Assembly (NCBI RefSeq): GCF_006538365.1
Contig: NZ_BJKN01000002.1
Coordinates: forward strand, 647,119-711,118
Source: Moorella sp. E308F
GTDB taxonomy: Bacteria > Bacillota > DSM-521 > Neomoorellales > Neomoorellaceae
Direction of reading: 5' to 3'
Length of the DNA: 64,000 bases
A program made the position numbers and the translations under genes. Below are positions 7,384-16,016 of this stretch, piece after piece. Below the pieces are notes generated by a model that saw only the letters and a list, made by a program, of their open reading frames with translations, ran no database searches and was not told where the DNA came from. Within the stretch, counting starts at the first letter, position 1, and each line of letters starts with the position of its first letter.

Positions 7384-8790
7384 CTACTGCCGTTTGGGGT
7401 AAGCATAATAATCGGTACCTGTACGCCTCCCGGCCCTGGTCAGCATTTCACCTGATATCCGGTTGGCCCGGCGAACGATTTCAGTTTCATCAACCTTCAC
7501 CAGCCGCCCTTCCCGGACTACGACCTCACCGTTAACAATGGTGGTATCCACCAGCTGGCTATCACCACAGGTGATAATAGCCGCTACCGGGTCATGCTGC
7601 CCCCCGGCAAACCCCAGTTCCTCAAAGTTTATCAGGATCAGGTCTGCTGCCATTCCCGGAGCCAGGTAGCCAATGTCATCGCGGCCCAAAACTTCAGCGC
7701 TGCCGACAGTTGCCAGACGCAAAACTTCTTCTGCTGTCAGGCCGTCATTACCGTAAGCCAGTTTTTGTAAGAGATAGGCAATACGCATTTCACTCCACAT
7801 ATTAGAGGAATCATTACTGGCGCTGCCATCCACGGCCAGACCCACCCGGGCCCCGGTAGCCAGCAGGTCCTTCACCCGGCAGACGCCGGAAGCCAGCTTC
7901 ATATTGGAAGCCGGGCAATGGGATACCCCGCTTTTCGTCTCGCCCAGCAGGGCCACCTCGGCGTCGTTTAAATGTATGGCATGGGCAAACCATACATCGG
8001 GTCCCAGCCAGCCCAGGTCAGCCATGTACTCCACGGGCCGCCTGCCAAATTTTTCTTTACAGAAGCGTTCTTCATCCAGGGTTTCGGCCAGATGGGTATG
8101 GAGCATGACACCGTACCGGCGCGCCAGAGCAGCACTATCTCGCATCAGTTCGGGAGTTACAGAAAAAGGTGAACAGGGAGCCAGGGCAATACGGCACATG
8201 GCGAAGGGGTCAGCCTCATGGTACTTTTGGATCAAGCGCTCACTATCAGCTAATATCTCGTCTTCTTTTTGAACTACTTCATCCGGTGGTAGACCACCCT
8301 GACTTTTGCCCAGGGACATGCTGCCCCGGGTGGCATGGAAGCGGATCCCCAGTTCCCGGGCCGCCTGAACTTCAATATCAATAAGTTCATTTCCCTGGCC
8401 CCGGGGAAAGACGTAGTGATGGTCGCTGGAGCAGGTACAGCCTGTCTTCAGCAATTCCCCCAACCCCACCATGGCTCCCAGGCGAACTGCTTCCGGCGTC
8501 AGTTCACGCCAGATTTCGTAAAGGGTCACCAACCAGGGGAACAGAGGTATATCCTGGGTTGCCGGGATATTGCGGGTCAGGGTCTGGTAGAGGTGATGAT
8601 GGGTGTTAATCAGGCCGGGGAGGACGACTTTGCCCCGGGCATCGATAGTTTCCGTACCTTCGTCGACGGGCAAGTTGCGGCCGATTGTCTTGATTGCCGG
8701 GCCTTCTATTAAAAGATCGGCTTGCCGGTAGCGACGGCCCTCCCTATCAAGGGTGATTATCCATTCGGCATTTTTGATAAGTAAAGCCAA
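7384..8790 (-). CDS. 8-oxoguanine deaminase-like amidohydrolase
   Basis: This 468-residue member of the cytosine deaminase-like amidohydrolase superfamily is expected to deaminate a purine or triazine ring in the cytosol. The metal-binding NTHHHLYQTLTR motif near residue 62, the LHTHLAE motif, the HCPASNMKLASG loop and GLAVDGSASNDSSNM with its metal-binding Asp are all present. This set, especially HHLYQTLTR and DGSASND, is typical of 8-oxoguanine deaminases and their AtzB-like relatives. No purine-sensing riboswitch was found upstream. A TATAAT-like -10 element lies at about 8902-8913 on the minus strand. The substrate remains inferred. Confidence 0.8.
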   Translation of the reverse strand: MALLIKNAEWIITLDREGRRYRQADLLIEGPAIKTIGRNLPVDEGTETIDARGKVVLPGLINTHHHLYQTLTRNIPATQDIPLFPWLVTLYEIWRELTPEAVRLGAMVGLGELLKTGCTCSSDHHYVFPRGQGNELIDIEVQAARELGIRFHATRGSMSLGKSQGGLPPDEVVQKEDEILADSERLIQKYHEADPFAMCRIALAPCSPFSVTPELMRDSAALARRYGVMLHTHLAETLDEERFCKEKFGRRPVEYMADLGWLGPDVWFAHAIHLNDAEVALLGETKSGVSHCPASNMKLASGVCRVKDLLATGARVGLAVDGSASNDSSNMWSEMRIAYLLQKLAYGNDGLTAEEVLRLATVGSAEVLGRDDIGYLAPGMAADLILINFEELGFAGGQHDPVAAIITCGDSQLVDTTIVNGEVVVREGRLVKVDETEIVRRANRISGEMLTRAGRRTGTDYYAYPKRQ

Positions 8791-8954
8791 GCCAAGTGCC
8801 CCCAGTCAACCGGGCAAACCCGGTTAAATTTAATGACTTATTTCAGCATTAAAGCGGGCTTCCAGGACGATGAGGTGTGGTTTGTTTTTTCTTCCATGGC
8901 TTGATTATACCATAGAAGCATGTTTGGGTATCTAGTTCCGGGTACTCAGGCATG

Positions 8955-9686
8955 CTAAAATGAAAAATTACACGGTATTAAATTTAACCTGGCTAAAAGA
9001 TTGGCCAAAGCGGTAGCCACTTCAGCCCGGGTGGCATTCTGGTCGGGCCGGAAGGTGCCGTCCGGGTAGCCGCTCATAATCCCGGCCGCCATGACCTGGC
9101 GAATGGCCGCCTCGGCCCAGTGACCCTGGATATCGCGGGGCTCGCTTGGCTTTAGGCCCAGGTAGGCGGCCAGGCCGCAAAAGATGGCCCGGGCCAGGGC
9201 TTGTTGTACTGCGGGCGTAGCTAGTTTAGCTGCCGTCTCCGGGTTGCTGAGAAAACCCATTTCTACGAGGACTGCAGGAGCGTCGGTTTCCCGCAGAATG
9301 TAAAAATTTGCCTGGCGGACGCCCCCGTCCGGCCAGCCGGTGGCCGCCACCACTTCGGCCTGGATCAAGCGGGCGATCTTTTCAGCTTGGCCTCCGGGGG
9401 CCAGGATAAAGGTGCTGACATAGTTGGGATCCGGAGTGCCGGCACTGTTGACGTGCAGGCTGATGACGAGGTCTACCTTTTCCCGGTTGAAGAGGGCCGC
9501 CCGATCGGCCAGGAAGACATCCTGGTCAACGGTACGGGACATTACAACTACTATGCCTGCTCCTTGAAGCAGCTGCTGCAGCGCCAGGCCCACGGCCAGG
9601 GTAACGGCCTTTTCCTGGAGGCCGCCGGCGGCAACGGCACCGGGGTCGCTGCCGCCGTGGCCGGGATCAATACCTACTTTTGGCAT
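8955..9686 (-). CDS. N-acetylmuramoyl-L-alanine amidase with one SLH motif
   Basis: This 243-residue amidase_3 enzyme cleaves the bond between N-acetylmuramate and L-alanine in peptidoglycan. Zinc and catalytic motifs are intact: VGIDPGHGGSDPGA at the start, ISLHVNSA and LRETDAPAVLVEMGFLSNPE. Residues about 190-238 form a single SLH motif (DIQGHWAEAAI, then GYPDGTFRPDQNATRAE), used elsewhere for attachment to cell-wall polymer; three are usual, so this anchor is reduced. No signal peptide is visible, which suggests release in the mother cell at sporulation or an unusual export route. Start ATG 9686 follows GGGGGTGG, which is part of a long hairpin. GTG 9695 is the alternative start. Confidence 0.85.
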   Translation of the reverse strand: MPKVGIDPGHGGSDPGAVAAGGLQEKAVTLAVGLALQQLLQGAGIVVVMSRTVDQDVFLADRAALFNREKVDLVISLHVNSAGTPDPNYVSTFILAPGGQAEKIARLIQAEVVAATGWPDGGVRQANFYILRETDAPAVLVEMGFLSNPETAAKLATPAVQQALARAIFCGLAAYLGLKPSEPRDIQGHWAEAAIRQVMAAGIMSGYPDGTFRPDQNATRAEVATALANLLARLNLIPCNFSF

Positions 9687-9692
9687 TAAAAC

Positions 9693-9741
9693 CACCCCCG
9701 TTTTAAGATATGCTTTAAGTTGATCTTAAGCTCCGGGGGTG
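9693..9741 (-). promoter_or_regulatory. Two-part hairpin covering the ribosome site of the SLH amidase gene
   Basis: On the minus strand CACCCCCG (9741-9734) pairs with CGGGGGTG (9700-9693), and an inner TTAAGAT pairs with ATCTTAA. The 3' arm contains the G-rich ribosome site of the amidase gene, so folding would hide it. The element also lies 24 bases after the aspA stop and could serve as its terminator, although the T-run is only TTTT. Confidence 0.5.
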
Positions 9742-9764
9742 ACCATGGCTAATGGCGTAAATTG

Positions 9765-11198
9765 CTAATTACACAAGCTCTGGCCCTGTTGCAGCCTATT
9801 TATGGTCTTAACTGTACCGGGTTTCGTCATAGCGGCAGGGGTTAAGATGCTTTCCAGTTCGTCCTGCGTCAAAAAACCTTTTTCTAACAGGATTTCTCTA
9901 ATCGAGCGGCCGGAAGCTTCTGCTTCCCGTACCACCTCTGTTGCTTTTTCGTAACCGAGATAGGGCAGTAAAGCTGTGGCCAGTACGGGACTCTGCTCCA
10001 GCACTTCCCGGCAGCGCCCGGCGTTGGCTGTTATACCGCTGATACATTCCGTGCGGAAAATCCTGGCCGCTGCCGCCAGCATTTCCAGGGATTCCAGCAG
10101 GGCGTGGGCGATGAGGGGCGCGAAGGCATTGAGCTCCAGGTGGCCCTGGCTGGCGGCCATGGCGATTACCATATCGTTGGCCATGACCTGTATGGCCACC
10201 TGGTTGACCATTTCCGGGATCACCGGATTGACCTTGCCGGGCATGATGGAAGAGCCGGCCTGGCGGGGGGGGAGGTTGATTTCTGCCGGCCCGCCCCTGG
10301 GACCGGCAGAAAGGAAACGCAGGTCGCCAGCAATTTTATGCATGGTTACGGCGGCGGCCTTCACGAGACCGGAAACTTCCACAAAGACGTCCATATTCTG
10401 GGTGCCATCGATCATGTTTTCCGCCCGGGCCAGGCCCAGCCCCGTCAGGCGCCTTAAATAATCATTAACCAGGTAAATATATTTCAGGGGGGCATTGAGG
10501 CCGGTGCCGGTGGCCGTGCCGCCCAGGTTCACCTGGCGCAGGCGCTCCTCAACCTTGTACAGCCGCCAGCGGTCCCGGGCCACGGCCTGGGCATAGGCAC
10601 CGAATTCCTGTCCCAGCGTTACCGGAACGGCATCCTGGAATTCAGTACGGCCGATTTTAAGTATCCCGGCAAAGGCAGCCTCCTTTTCCTGAAGGGCCTC
10701 CTGGAGCCTGGCCAGTTCCTCGGCCAGGGGTAGTAAAAGGCGGATGGCCGCTATACGCATGGCGGTAGGGTAGACATCGTTGGTGGACTGGTGCAGGTTA
10801 ACGTGGTCATTGGGGTGGATGGTGGCATAATCACCCCTGGGAAGGCCCAGGATTTCCAGGGCGCGGTTGGCGATTACTTCATTAACGTTCATATTAGTCG
10901 AAGTACCGGCCCCGCCCTGGAAGGCGTCGAGAAAAAACTGGTCGGCCAGTTCACCCCGGGCTACTTCTTGGCAGGCGGCGATAATGGCCTCTCCCTTTTC
11001 CCGGGGCAGGTAGCCCAGGTCGAGGTTGGCCCGGGCGGCCGCTTCTTTGACGGTAGCCAGGGCTTTAATTAGCTCTGGATGGACTTGATGCCGGCTGACG
11101 CGGAAATTCTCCGCTGCCCTTAAGGTGTGGATGCCGTAGTAGGCGCTGGCGGGCACTTCCCTGGCACCCAGGAGATCATGTTCCTGGCGGGTAGACAT
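9765..11198 (-). CDS. aspA: Aspartate ammonia-lyase
   Basis: This 477-residue enzyme of the fumarase/aspartase superfamily converts L-aspartate to fumarate and ammonia, as a homotetramer in the cytosol. It has the superfamily signature GSSIMPGKVNP near residue 320, GAGTSTNMNVNEVIANRA, HPNDHVNLHQSTNDVYPTAMRIA and TGTGLNAP. Length and the aspartase-type NMNVNEVIAN and QSTNDVYPTA blocks favour aspartase over fumarase C, which is the main alternative. The ATG follows AAGGAAGGG. It appears to be transcribed alone, with a long hairpin directly downstream. Confidence 0.88.
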   Translation of the reverse strand: MSTRQEHDLLGAREVPASAYYGIHTLRAAENFRVSRHQVHPELIKALATVKEAAARANLDLGYLPREKGEAIIAACQEVARGELADQFFLDAFQGGAGTSTNMNVNEVIANRALEILGLPRGDYATIHPNDHVNLHQSTNDVYPTAMRIAAIRLLLPLAEELARLQEALQEKEAAFAGILKIGRTEFQDAVPVTLGQEFGAYAQAVARDRWRLYKVEERLRQVNLGGTATGTGLNAPLKYIYLVNDYLRRLTGLGLARAENMIDGTQNMDVFVEVSGLVKAAAVTMHKIAGDLRFLSAGPRGGPAEINLPPRQAGSSIMPGKVNPVIPEMVNQVAIQVMANDMVIAMAASQGHLELNAFAPLIAHALLESLEMLAAAARIFRTECISGITANAGRCREVLEQSPVLATALLPYLGYEKATEVVREAEASGRSIREILLEKGFLTQDELESILTPAAMTKPGTVKTINRLQQGQSLCN

Positions 11199-11267
11199 AG
11201 CTCATCCCTTCCTTTGGACTCTATTGTAGCAGACCGGGGACGGTCAGGAAATACGGACAAGTAAAGA

Positions 11268-11295
11268 GCGACCGGCTATCGAAATTGCCGGTCGC
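11268..11295 (-). terminator. Hairpin downstream of the 11363-11674 gene
   Basis: A perfect 9-bp stem GCGACCGGC / GCCGGTCGC with a 10-base loop lies 68 bases downstream of the small Cys-containing gene. On the minus strand it is followed by TCTTTACTT, a modest U-tract. Confidence 0.55.
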
Positions 11296-11362
11296 CATGA
11301 AAGGGTAACGAGCACCTATCGACTAGTACTTTTTGCTGGATGTGTCTTCCTGAGGTACAAAA

Positions 11363-11674
11363 TTATTTCTGGACATAGATATGGGCATCCCGGGGCAGGG
11401 CCAGACCGGCAGCTACTTCGACGGCCTTAACCATGCCGGGGAGTACCGGGCAGGCAGCATGGGGGCAATGTTGAAAGAATAATTCCCGCAGGCGGCTGTT
11501 GCCTTTGAAGCCAATCTCGTCCAGGGGATTGAGGGTGCTCAGTTCAGCGGCAATCTTCTGGATGTTGGGACAGGTAGTGTTGATGGTCAGGTTGCAGGAA
11601 AACATATCCGGTGCTTCAGCCAGAATGTCGGTGGTAAAACCACAGATACCGGATTCAACAGTTACTTTAGCCAT
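11363..11674 (-). CDS. Small cysteine-containing conserved protein
   Basis: This 103-residue protein has five cysteines, at residues 11, 27 and 35 and in HCPHAACP near residue 70. The opening VTVESGICGFTTDI and the central TINTTCPNIQKIAAEL look like a conserved family of small, possibly metal- or cluster-binding proteins of anaerobes, but I cannot name it securely. It lies just downstream of mgsA (56 bases) in the same orientation and ends at a hairpin, so the two may be one transcript. Confidence 0.6.
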   Translation of the reverse strand: MAKVTVESGICGFTTDILAEAPDMFSCNLTINTTCPNIQKIAAELSTLNPLDEIGFKGNSRLRELFFQHCPHAACPVLPGMVKAVEVAAGLALPRDAHIYVQK

Positions 11675-11730
11675 AGGAGAATTCCTTTCTTTGCAGAAAT
11701 TGTTAAAAAGCGTCTGAGACGGCTTTTATG

Positions 11731-12108
11731 TTACTCTTTTGTCCTGCTTTTTAAATACTCGAGAAAGATTGTTGCTGTGGCCAGATTGGTGGCCGCCGGC
11801 ACGTTGTGGACGTCACAAATGCGCAAAAGAGCGCTGATATCCGGTTCATGGGGCTGGGGCGTCAGCGGGTCCCTCAGGAAAATTACCAGGTCCAGGCGTT
11901 TTTTGGCCACCAGGGAACCCATTTGCTGGTCTCCCCCCAGGGGCCCGGACATAAGACGGTGGACCTTGAGGCCGGTGCGTTCCATGATCCTGGCACCTGT
12001 AGTTCCCGTGGCTACCAGCCGGTGGTTGGCAAAGATATGTTTATGCTGGTCGACAAAATTGACCAGATCGTCTTTCATGCGGTCGTGGGCTATGAGGGCG
12101 ATGCGCAT
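11731..12108 (-). CDS. mgsA: Methylglyoxal synthase
   Basis: This 125-residue enzyme converts dihydroxyacetone phosphate to methylglyoxal and phosphate, a bypass that relieves sugar-phosphate build-up. Family motifs run the full length: [33 protein letters not shown] with the catalytic Asp, and [15 protein letters not shown] with DVHNVP. ATG 12108 follows GGAGG by 7 bases; the TTG one codon earlier is less likely. The size fits the short bacterial form. An ATTCGC motif lies 45 bases upstream (12153-12158). Confidence 0.93.
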   Translation of the reverse strand: MRIALIAHDRMKDDLVNFVDQHKHIFANHRLVATGTTGARIMERTGLKVHRLMSGPLGGDQQMGSLVAKKRLDLVIFLRDPLTPQPHEPDISALLRICDVHNVPAATNLATATIFLEYLKSRTKE

Positions 12109-12207
12109 CAATTATCCTCCGTTTACAGTTTTTCGGGAAGTTAGATAAATATATTCGCTAAAAATGTATTTTTTCCTGTTGCTATACAAATATTTTGCTT
12201 TGTATTT

Positions 12208-12867
12208 CTATTGGTGAAGCTGCTGCCATAGTTCCGGTGGACAAAGGGATTTTATAGGAACTTCGGCATAACTCAAGCAGCCGGCGAAAGGAGTTGGTTC
12301 CCAGTCATGGCGGTGTACCCCTGTCGGTACCGCCGGTTGCAAAGAAAGCCAGTAACGCACCAGTTCATCTTCCCCGCGGTTGACAATGGTTTCCCGTAAA
12401 ATCCTGGCCCGACGGGTGAGGGGGCAGCAAAAATAGGTACGACAAATAAGGGGCCGGTATTTGTACAGGCGGCACCGACGACGGTAAGGTTCTAAAAAAA
12501 TACAGTAACCTTCGGCGTCAGTCCGCAAAGTAATATCTACCACCCGCCCTTTCACCCGGACCTGGCAGTACTCCTCCAATATTTCTGGCAGGGAGAATAT
12601 TTTACCAGTAAGCTCCTCCAGTCCCTGTTGCAATACCTGCAGATCAATGCTGGTCAGGGGCAGACGCCCGCCACAGCAATGATCACAACCCAGACAATCG
12701 CCGTTAGTATAGGGGCGGTAAAGGAGGGATGGGTCAAGTCCTTCCACGGCGGTAATATAATCAGCTATGTTGGCCTCAGGAGATAAAACCCGGAGATCAT
12801 ACCCTAGCTTGCCATTGACCTGCCAGTAACGCACCTGGACGGGGTTCTGTTCTTGCCTTGCGAGCAA
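12208..12867 (-). CDS. YkgJ-type Cys-rich (zinc/iron-chelating) domain protein
   Basis: This 219-residue protein belongs to the CxxCxxCC-type family. The N-terminal half holds CLGCDHCCGG and the middle holds CRLYKYRPLICRTYFCCP, the two cysteine clusters typical of these putative metal- or Fe-S-binding proteins. The start is uncertain: TTG 12867 lies 7 bases after AGGAGG and is preferred, whereas TTG 12885 begins before that ribosome site. It follows hydF by about 25 bases in the same orientation, so it may be co-transcribed. The function of the family is not established. Confidence 0.7.
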   Translation of the reverse strand: MLARQEQNPVQVRYWQVNGKLGYDLRVLSPEANIADYITAVEGLDPSLLYRPYTNGDCLGCDHCCGGRLPLTSIDLQVLQQGLEELTGKIFSLPEILEEYCQVRVKGRVVDITLRTDAEGYCIFLEPYRRRCRLYKYRPLICRTYFCCPLTRRARILRETIVNRGEDELVRYWLSLQPAVPTGVHRHDWEPTPFAGCLSYAEVPIKSLCPPELWQQLHQ

Positions 12868-12892
12868 ATGACAACCTCCTGCCAATTATATT

Positions 12893-14113
12893 TTACTCTT
12901 CTTCCCGCCATGCCATCAGGGCCAGGGGGAAGGGTTCCAGGGCCCGTTCCAGGACGCCGTGGATAAAGGCCAGGAGGACGCCGTAATTAACTATTGGTAC
13001 GCCGGCTTCCTTGGCCAGCTGGATGCGGTAGAGCATTTCCCGGCGGTTGATCATGCAGCCGCCGCAGTGAATTATCACCTTGTAACTGGCCACATCTTCC
13101 GGGTAGCCAGTACCGGAATACCAGGAAAACTGCAAATCACCACCCACGTACTGGCGCAGCCAGCGGGGTATCTGCACTTTACCGATGTCATCAGCCTGGC
13201 GGTGATGGGTGCAGGCCTCGGCGATGAGAACCCTGTCTCCGGCCTGCAAATTTTTAACAGCCTTCGCGCCCCGCACCAACTCCACCAGGTCCCCTTTATA
13301 GCGGGCAAATAAAATGGAAAAGGAAGTCATCCAGATGCCGGGCGGCGTGTCGGCCGCTACCTTCAGGAAGGCCTGGGAATCGGTAATAACAATCTTGGGG
13401 GGCGGGATCTTCGCCAGAGCCAGCTTCAGTTCCCGCTCCTTGACCACCAGGCCCATGGCGTCATGATCCAGCAAGTCCCGCAGTGTCTGTACCTGGGGCA
13501 GAATCAGCCGCCCTTTCGGTGCCGCCAGGTCGATGGGTACCACCAGGACGGCCATTTCTCCGGGCCCCACCAGGTCGGCAACAATATAAGGCTCCTCAAA
13601 GTCGGCAGGAGCGGCTTTAATCAGCTCCCCTTTCAACTCTTCGATCCCCTGGCGGGTCAGGGCGCTGACCGGCAGGACCCGCTGTCCCAGGGTTTTTTCC
13701 AGGTCCGGCAATAGTTCCCGGCCGCCCTGGTCGATTTTATTTAAAACTATCACCAGGGGCAGGTTTTGTTCCTTTAGTCGCTGCAAGAGTTCCAGTTCGT
13801 AAGGTCCAACTCCGGCTGCCGGGTCCAGGACCAGGATGGCCAGATCAGTGCGCCGCAGGACTTCCATGGTCTTTTTGATCCTTAAAGCACCCAGTTCGCC
13901 CACGTCGTCAATCCCGGCCGTGTCGATGAGCACGACGGGACCCAGGGGTAAAATTTCCATGGATTTAAGGACTGGGTCTGTTGTTGTGCCTGGAATGCTG
14001 GAGACTACAGCCAGTTCCTGGTTGGTCAGGGCGTTGATTAAACTGGACTTGCCGGCGTTGCGGCGGCCAAAGATAGCAATATGCAGGCGGTTCCCCCTTG
14101 GTGTTGCTTCCAC
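12893..14113 (-). CDS. hydF: [FeFe]-hydrogenase H-cluster maturation GTPase HydF
   Basis: This 406-residue GTPase is the scaffold on which the di-iron subcluster of [FeFe]-hydrogenase is assembled before transfer to HydA. The P-loop GRRNAGKS lies at residues 16-23 and DTAG is the G3 motif. C-terminal ligands for its own [4Fe-4S] cluster are present in ACTHHR and IHCGGCM, the diagnostic HydF CxHHx(n)HCxxC set. GTG 14113 is chosen because GGAGG lies 10 bases upstream and the resulting length matches other HydF proteins; the frame extends upstream to 14155. No hydE or hydG lies in the window. Confidence 0.93.
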   Translation of the reverse strand: MEATPRGNRLHIAIFGRRNAGKSSLINALTNQELAVVSSIPGTTTDPVLKSMEILPLGPVVLIDTAGIDDVGELGALRIKKTMEVLRRTDLAILVLDPAAGVGPYELELLQRLKEQNLPLVIVLNKIDQGGRELLPDLEKTLGQRVLPVSALTRQGIEELKGELIKAAPADFEEPYIVADLVGPGEMAVLVVPIDLAAPKGRLILPQVQTLRDLLDHDAMGLVVKERELKLALAKIPPPKIVITDSQAFLKVAADTPPGIWMTSFSILFARYKGDLVELVRGAKAVKNLQAGDRVLIAEACTHHRQADDIGKVQIPRWLRQYVGGDLQFSWYSGTGYPEDVASYKVIIHCGGCMINRREMLYRIQLAKEAGVPIVNYGVLLAFIHGVLERALEPFPLALMAWREEE

Positions 14114-14195
14114 AGCTGCTTCACCTCCACGTAAAGCAAAGCTTCGCTCCAACAAAAAACGCTTTACTGGTGCTGGCCCCGGAAATTTTCCCAGT

Positions 14196-14219
14196 AAAAA
14201 ACGGGAGTTTATCTCCCGT
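14196..14219 (-). terminator. Terminator of the tat transcript
   Basis: On the minus strand the perfect stem ACGGGAG / CTCCCGT with a 5-base loop is followed by six T, 15 bases after the tatA stop. It separates tatA from hydF. Confidence 0.85.
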
Positions 14220-14233
14220 AGCTTACCACTTTT

Positions 14234-14455
14234 TTAACTGATCTGTTTAGTGGCTTTCTCTTTACTGGCATTGCTGTCGCCTTCGTCTATTTTGACCGCT
14301 TCTTTGATTTCCTCAGTTACGGAATTGGTAGCATTCTTAAATTCCCTGATACCCTTTCCCAGGGCGCGACCTACCTCGGGCAGCTTGCCGGGGCCAAAAA
14401 TAATCAACGCCAGCACTAAAATCAAGATTAATTCAGGAGCTCCCAAACCGAACAT
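14234..14455 (-). CDS. tatA: Twin-arginine translocase TatA/TatE subunit
   Basis: This 73-residue membrane protein forms the Tat pore that exports folded proteins. It has a single N-terminal membrane helix ([14 protein letters not shown]), the [17 protein letters not shown] hinge and amphipathic helix, and a charged tail. ATG 14455 lies 8 bases after AGGAGG, while GTG 14464 overlaps that site. It follows tatC by 47 bases in the same direction, giving the minimal TatAC system usual in Firmicutes. Confidence 0.95.
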   Translation of the reverse strand: MFGLGAPELILILVLALIIFGPGKLPEVGRALGKGIREFKNATNSVTEEIKEAVKIDEGDSNASKEKATKQIS

Positions 14456-14502
14456 CCTTCTCACCTCCTGTTAAGATTATTGTACACCTGTTTCTTTTAA
14501 AT

Positions 14503-15246
14503 TTAAATACCTTCTTCCTTGGCCTTTTCTTCCCGCCTTCGTCGTACCAGGTAAGAAATCCAGATGCTAACTTCATAAAGGGCAATTACCGGTAAAGCCA
14601 TTAGCGTTTGGGAAATCATATCCGGCGTAGGGGTAAGAATGGCCGCCAGTATAAAGATAATTAAGACAGCATATTTACGGTTTTTAGCCAGAAATCGGGG
14701 TGTTATCAAGCCTAGATGGGTGAGAAGCATAATAACCAGGGGCAACTGGAAGACGGCCCCGAAGGGTAAAATAAACATGGTCAAGAAACTAAAATATCGG
14801 GAGATGGAAATCAGTGGCGTAAAGCCTTCACTGGCACTTACTAGTAAAAAATGAATGGCTGCCGGGAAAACTACCAGGTAACCAAAAACTATTCCCCCGG
14901 CAAAGAGCACTATTGATGCCGGCATTAACATATAAATCAGCCGCCGTTCATGGCTGTGCAGGGCTGGCAGGACAAAGCTCCACACTTCCCAGAGAATCAC
15001 CGGTAGAGCTAGGAAGATAGCTGCCACGAAGGAAATTTTAATCGTCGTGAAAAAGGCCTCCCAGGGAGTGATAAAGACCGGGTTTATGCCTAGTTCCTTA
15101 ATTGGTCGCAAGATTAAAACCAGCAGCTGGCCCCGGAAGCCAAAATAAACAGCGATAGTTGCGATCACTAAAGCAATAATAGACACCAGCAGTACCCTGC
15201 GCAAAGCTTCCAGGTGTTCCGTCAGGGTCATAGACTTATCTTCCAC
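14503..15246 (-). CDS. tatC: Twin-arginine translocase TatC
   Basis: This 247-residue, six-helix membrane protein is the receptor for twin-arginine signal peptides. The N-terminal MTLTEHLEALRRVLL motif, an early Phe-rich segment (FITPWEAFFTTIKISF), and the FGYLVVFPAAIHFLL and ILTPTPDMISQTLMALPV segments are characteristic. GTG 15246 is preferred because GGAGG lies 7 bases upstream; ATG at the SMTLTEH position is the alternative. It lies in a run of minus-strand genes from the prenyl-synthase-like gene through menG to tatA. Confidence 0.95.
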   Translation of the reverse strand: MEDKSMTLTEHLEALRRVLLVSIIALVIATIAVYFGFRGQLLVLILRPIKELGINPVFITPWEAFFTTIKISFVAAIFLALPVILWEVWSFVLPALHSHERRLIYMLMPASIVLFAGGIVFGYLVVFPAAIHFLLVSASEGFTPLISISRYFSFLTMFILPFGAVFQLPLVIMLLTHLGLITPRFLAKNRKYAVLIIFILAAILTPTPDMISQTLMALPVIALYEVSIWISYLVRRRREEKAKEEGI

Positions 15247-15314
15247 CGCTCCACCTCCTTTTAACCCTTTTATGGTTAGTTTCATTATACTGCCGTTATC
15301 ATAGCAGGGCAACA

Positions 15315-16016
15315 TTATTTCTTTATACCCACATGGACGGCTACAATGCCGCCCGTCAGCTCGTGATAACTTGCCCTGTCCAGGCCCAGGTCACGGAAGT
15401 ATTGCAATATTTCTTCCTGGTGGGGATAGCCCTTAAGGGAACGGGGCAGATAACTATAGGGGCCATCCATTCCCACCCCAAGGCGACCTATTAAAGGCAC
15501 CAGGTGGTCAAAGTACAGGTAGTAAATATGCTTAAAAATGGTTCGAGAAGGTTTGGCTAATTCCAGGGAAACCACCCGTCCTCCCGGCCGTACCACCCGC
15601 CTCATTTCCGCCAGGCCCCGTTTGATATCAGGGAGGTTGCGCAGGCCAAAGGCAATGGTGGCGCAATCAAAAGTATTATCCGGGAAGGGAAGATCCATGG
15701 CATTACCTTCTACCAGCTGTACCAAATGGCCGTAGGGACTGGCTGCCAGGCGGCGACGGGCGACCTCAAGCATGCCCGGAGCAAAATCTAGCCCCACTAC
15801 CTGGCCGCCCGGGGCTACGGCCCGGGCCAGTTCCAAAGAGAGCATACCGGTGCCACAGCAGACATCCAGGGCCTTGTTCCCAGGTGCAAGACCTGCCCGG
15901 GCTACGGTAAAGCGGCGCCACCCCCGGTCGCAATTAAAACTTAGAATCGTATTTAACAGGTCGTAGCGGGGAGCAATGTTGTTAAAAATGCCACGTACAT
16001 ATTCCTCTTTGGTCAC
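15315..16016 (-). CDS. menG: Demethylmenaquinone methyltransferase (UbiE/MenG)
   Basis: This 233-residue SAM-dependent methyltransferase catalyses the last step of menaquinone synthesis. The family signature is clear: YVRGIFNNIAPRYDLLNTILS, the SAM loop LDVCCGTGMLSLELA, GLDFAPGML, and FDCATIAFGLRNLPD with RPGGRVVSLELAKP. It starts at GTG 16016, which overlaps the stop of the upstream prenyl-synthase-like gene in GTGA, implying translational coupling. Its presence suggests a menaquinone-based membrane redox chain in this anaerobe. Confidence 0.93.
   Translation of the reverse strand: MTKEEYVRGIFNNIAPRYDLLNTILSFNCDRGWRRFTVARAGLAPGNKALDVCCGTGMLSLELARAVAPGGQVVGLDFAPGMLEVARRRLAASPYGHLVQLVEGNAMDLPFPDNTFDCATIAFGLRNLPDIKRGLAEMRRVVRPGGRVVSLELAKPSRTIFKHIYYLYFDHLVPLIGRLGVGMDGPYSYLPRSLKGYPHQEEILQYFRDLGLDRASYHELTGGIVAVHVGIKK

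Noticed and set aside
8791-8954. Possible purine riboswitch upstream of the 8-oxoguanine deaminase-like gene
   Set aside because: A hairpin (AACCGGG/CCCGGTT) and a -10 element are present, but the conserved purine-aptamer core and its two loop sequences are not.
10104-10457. Plus-strand ORFs across aspA (also 9976-10461)
   Set aside because: They are shadows of aspA, which has a complete family signature on the minus strand.
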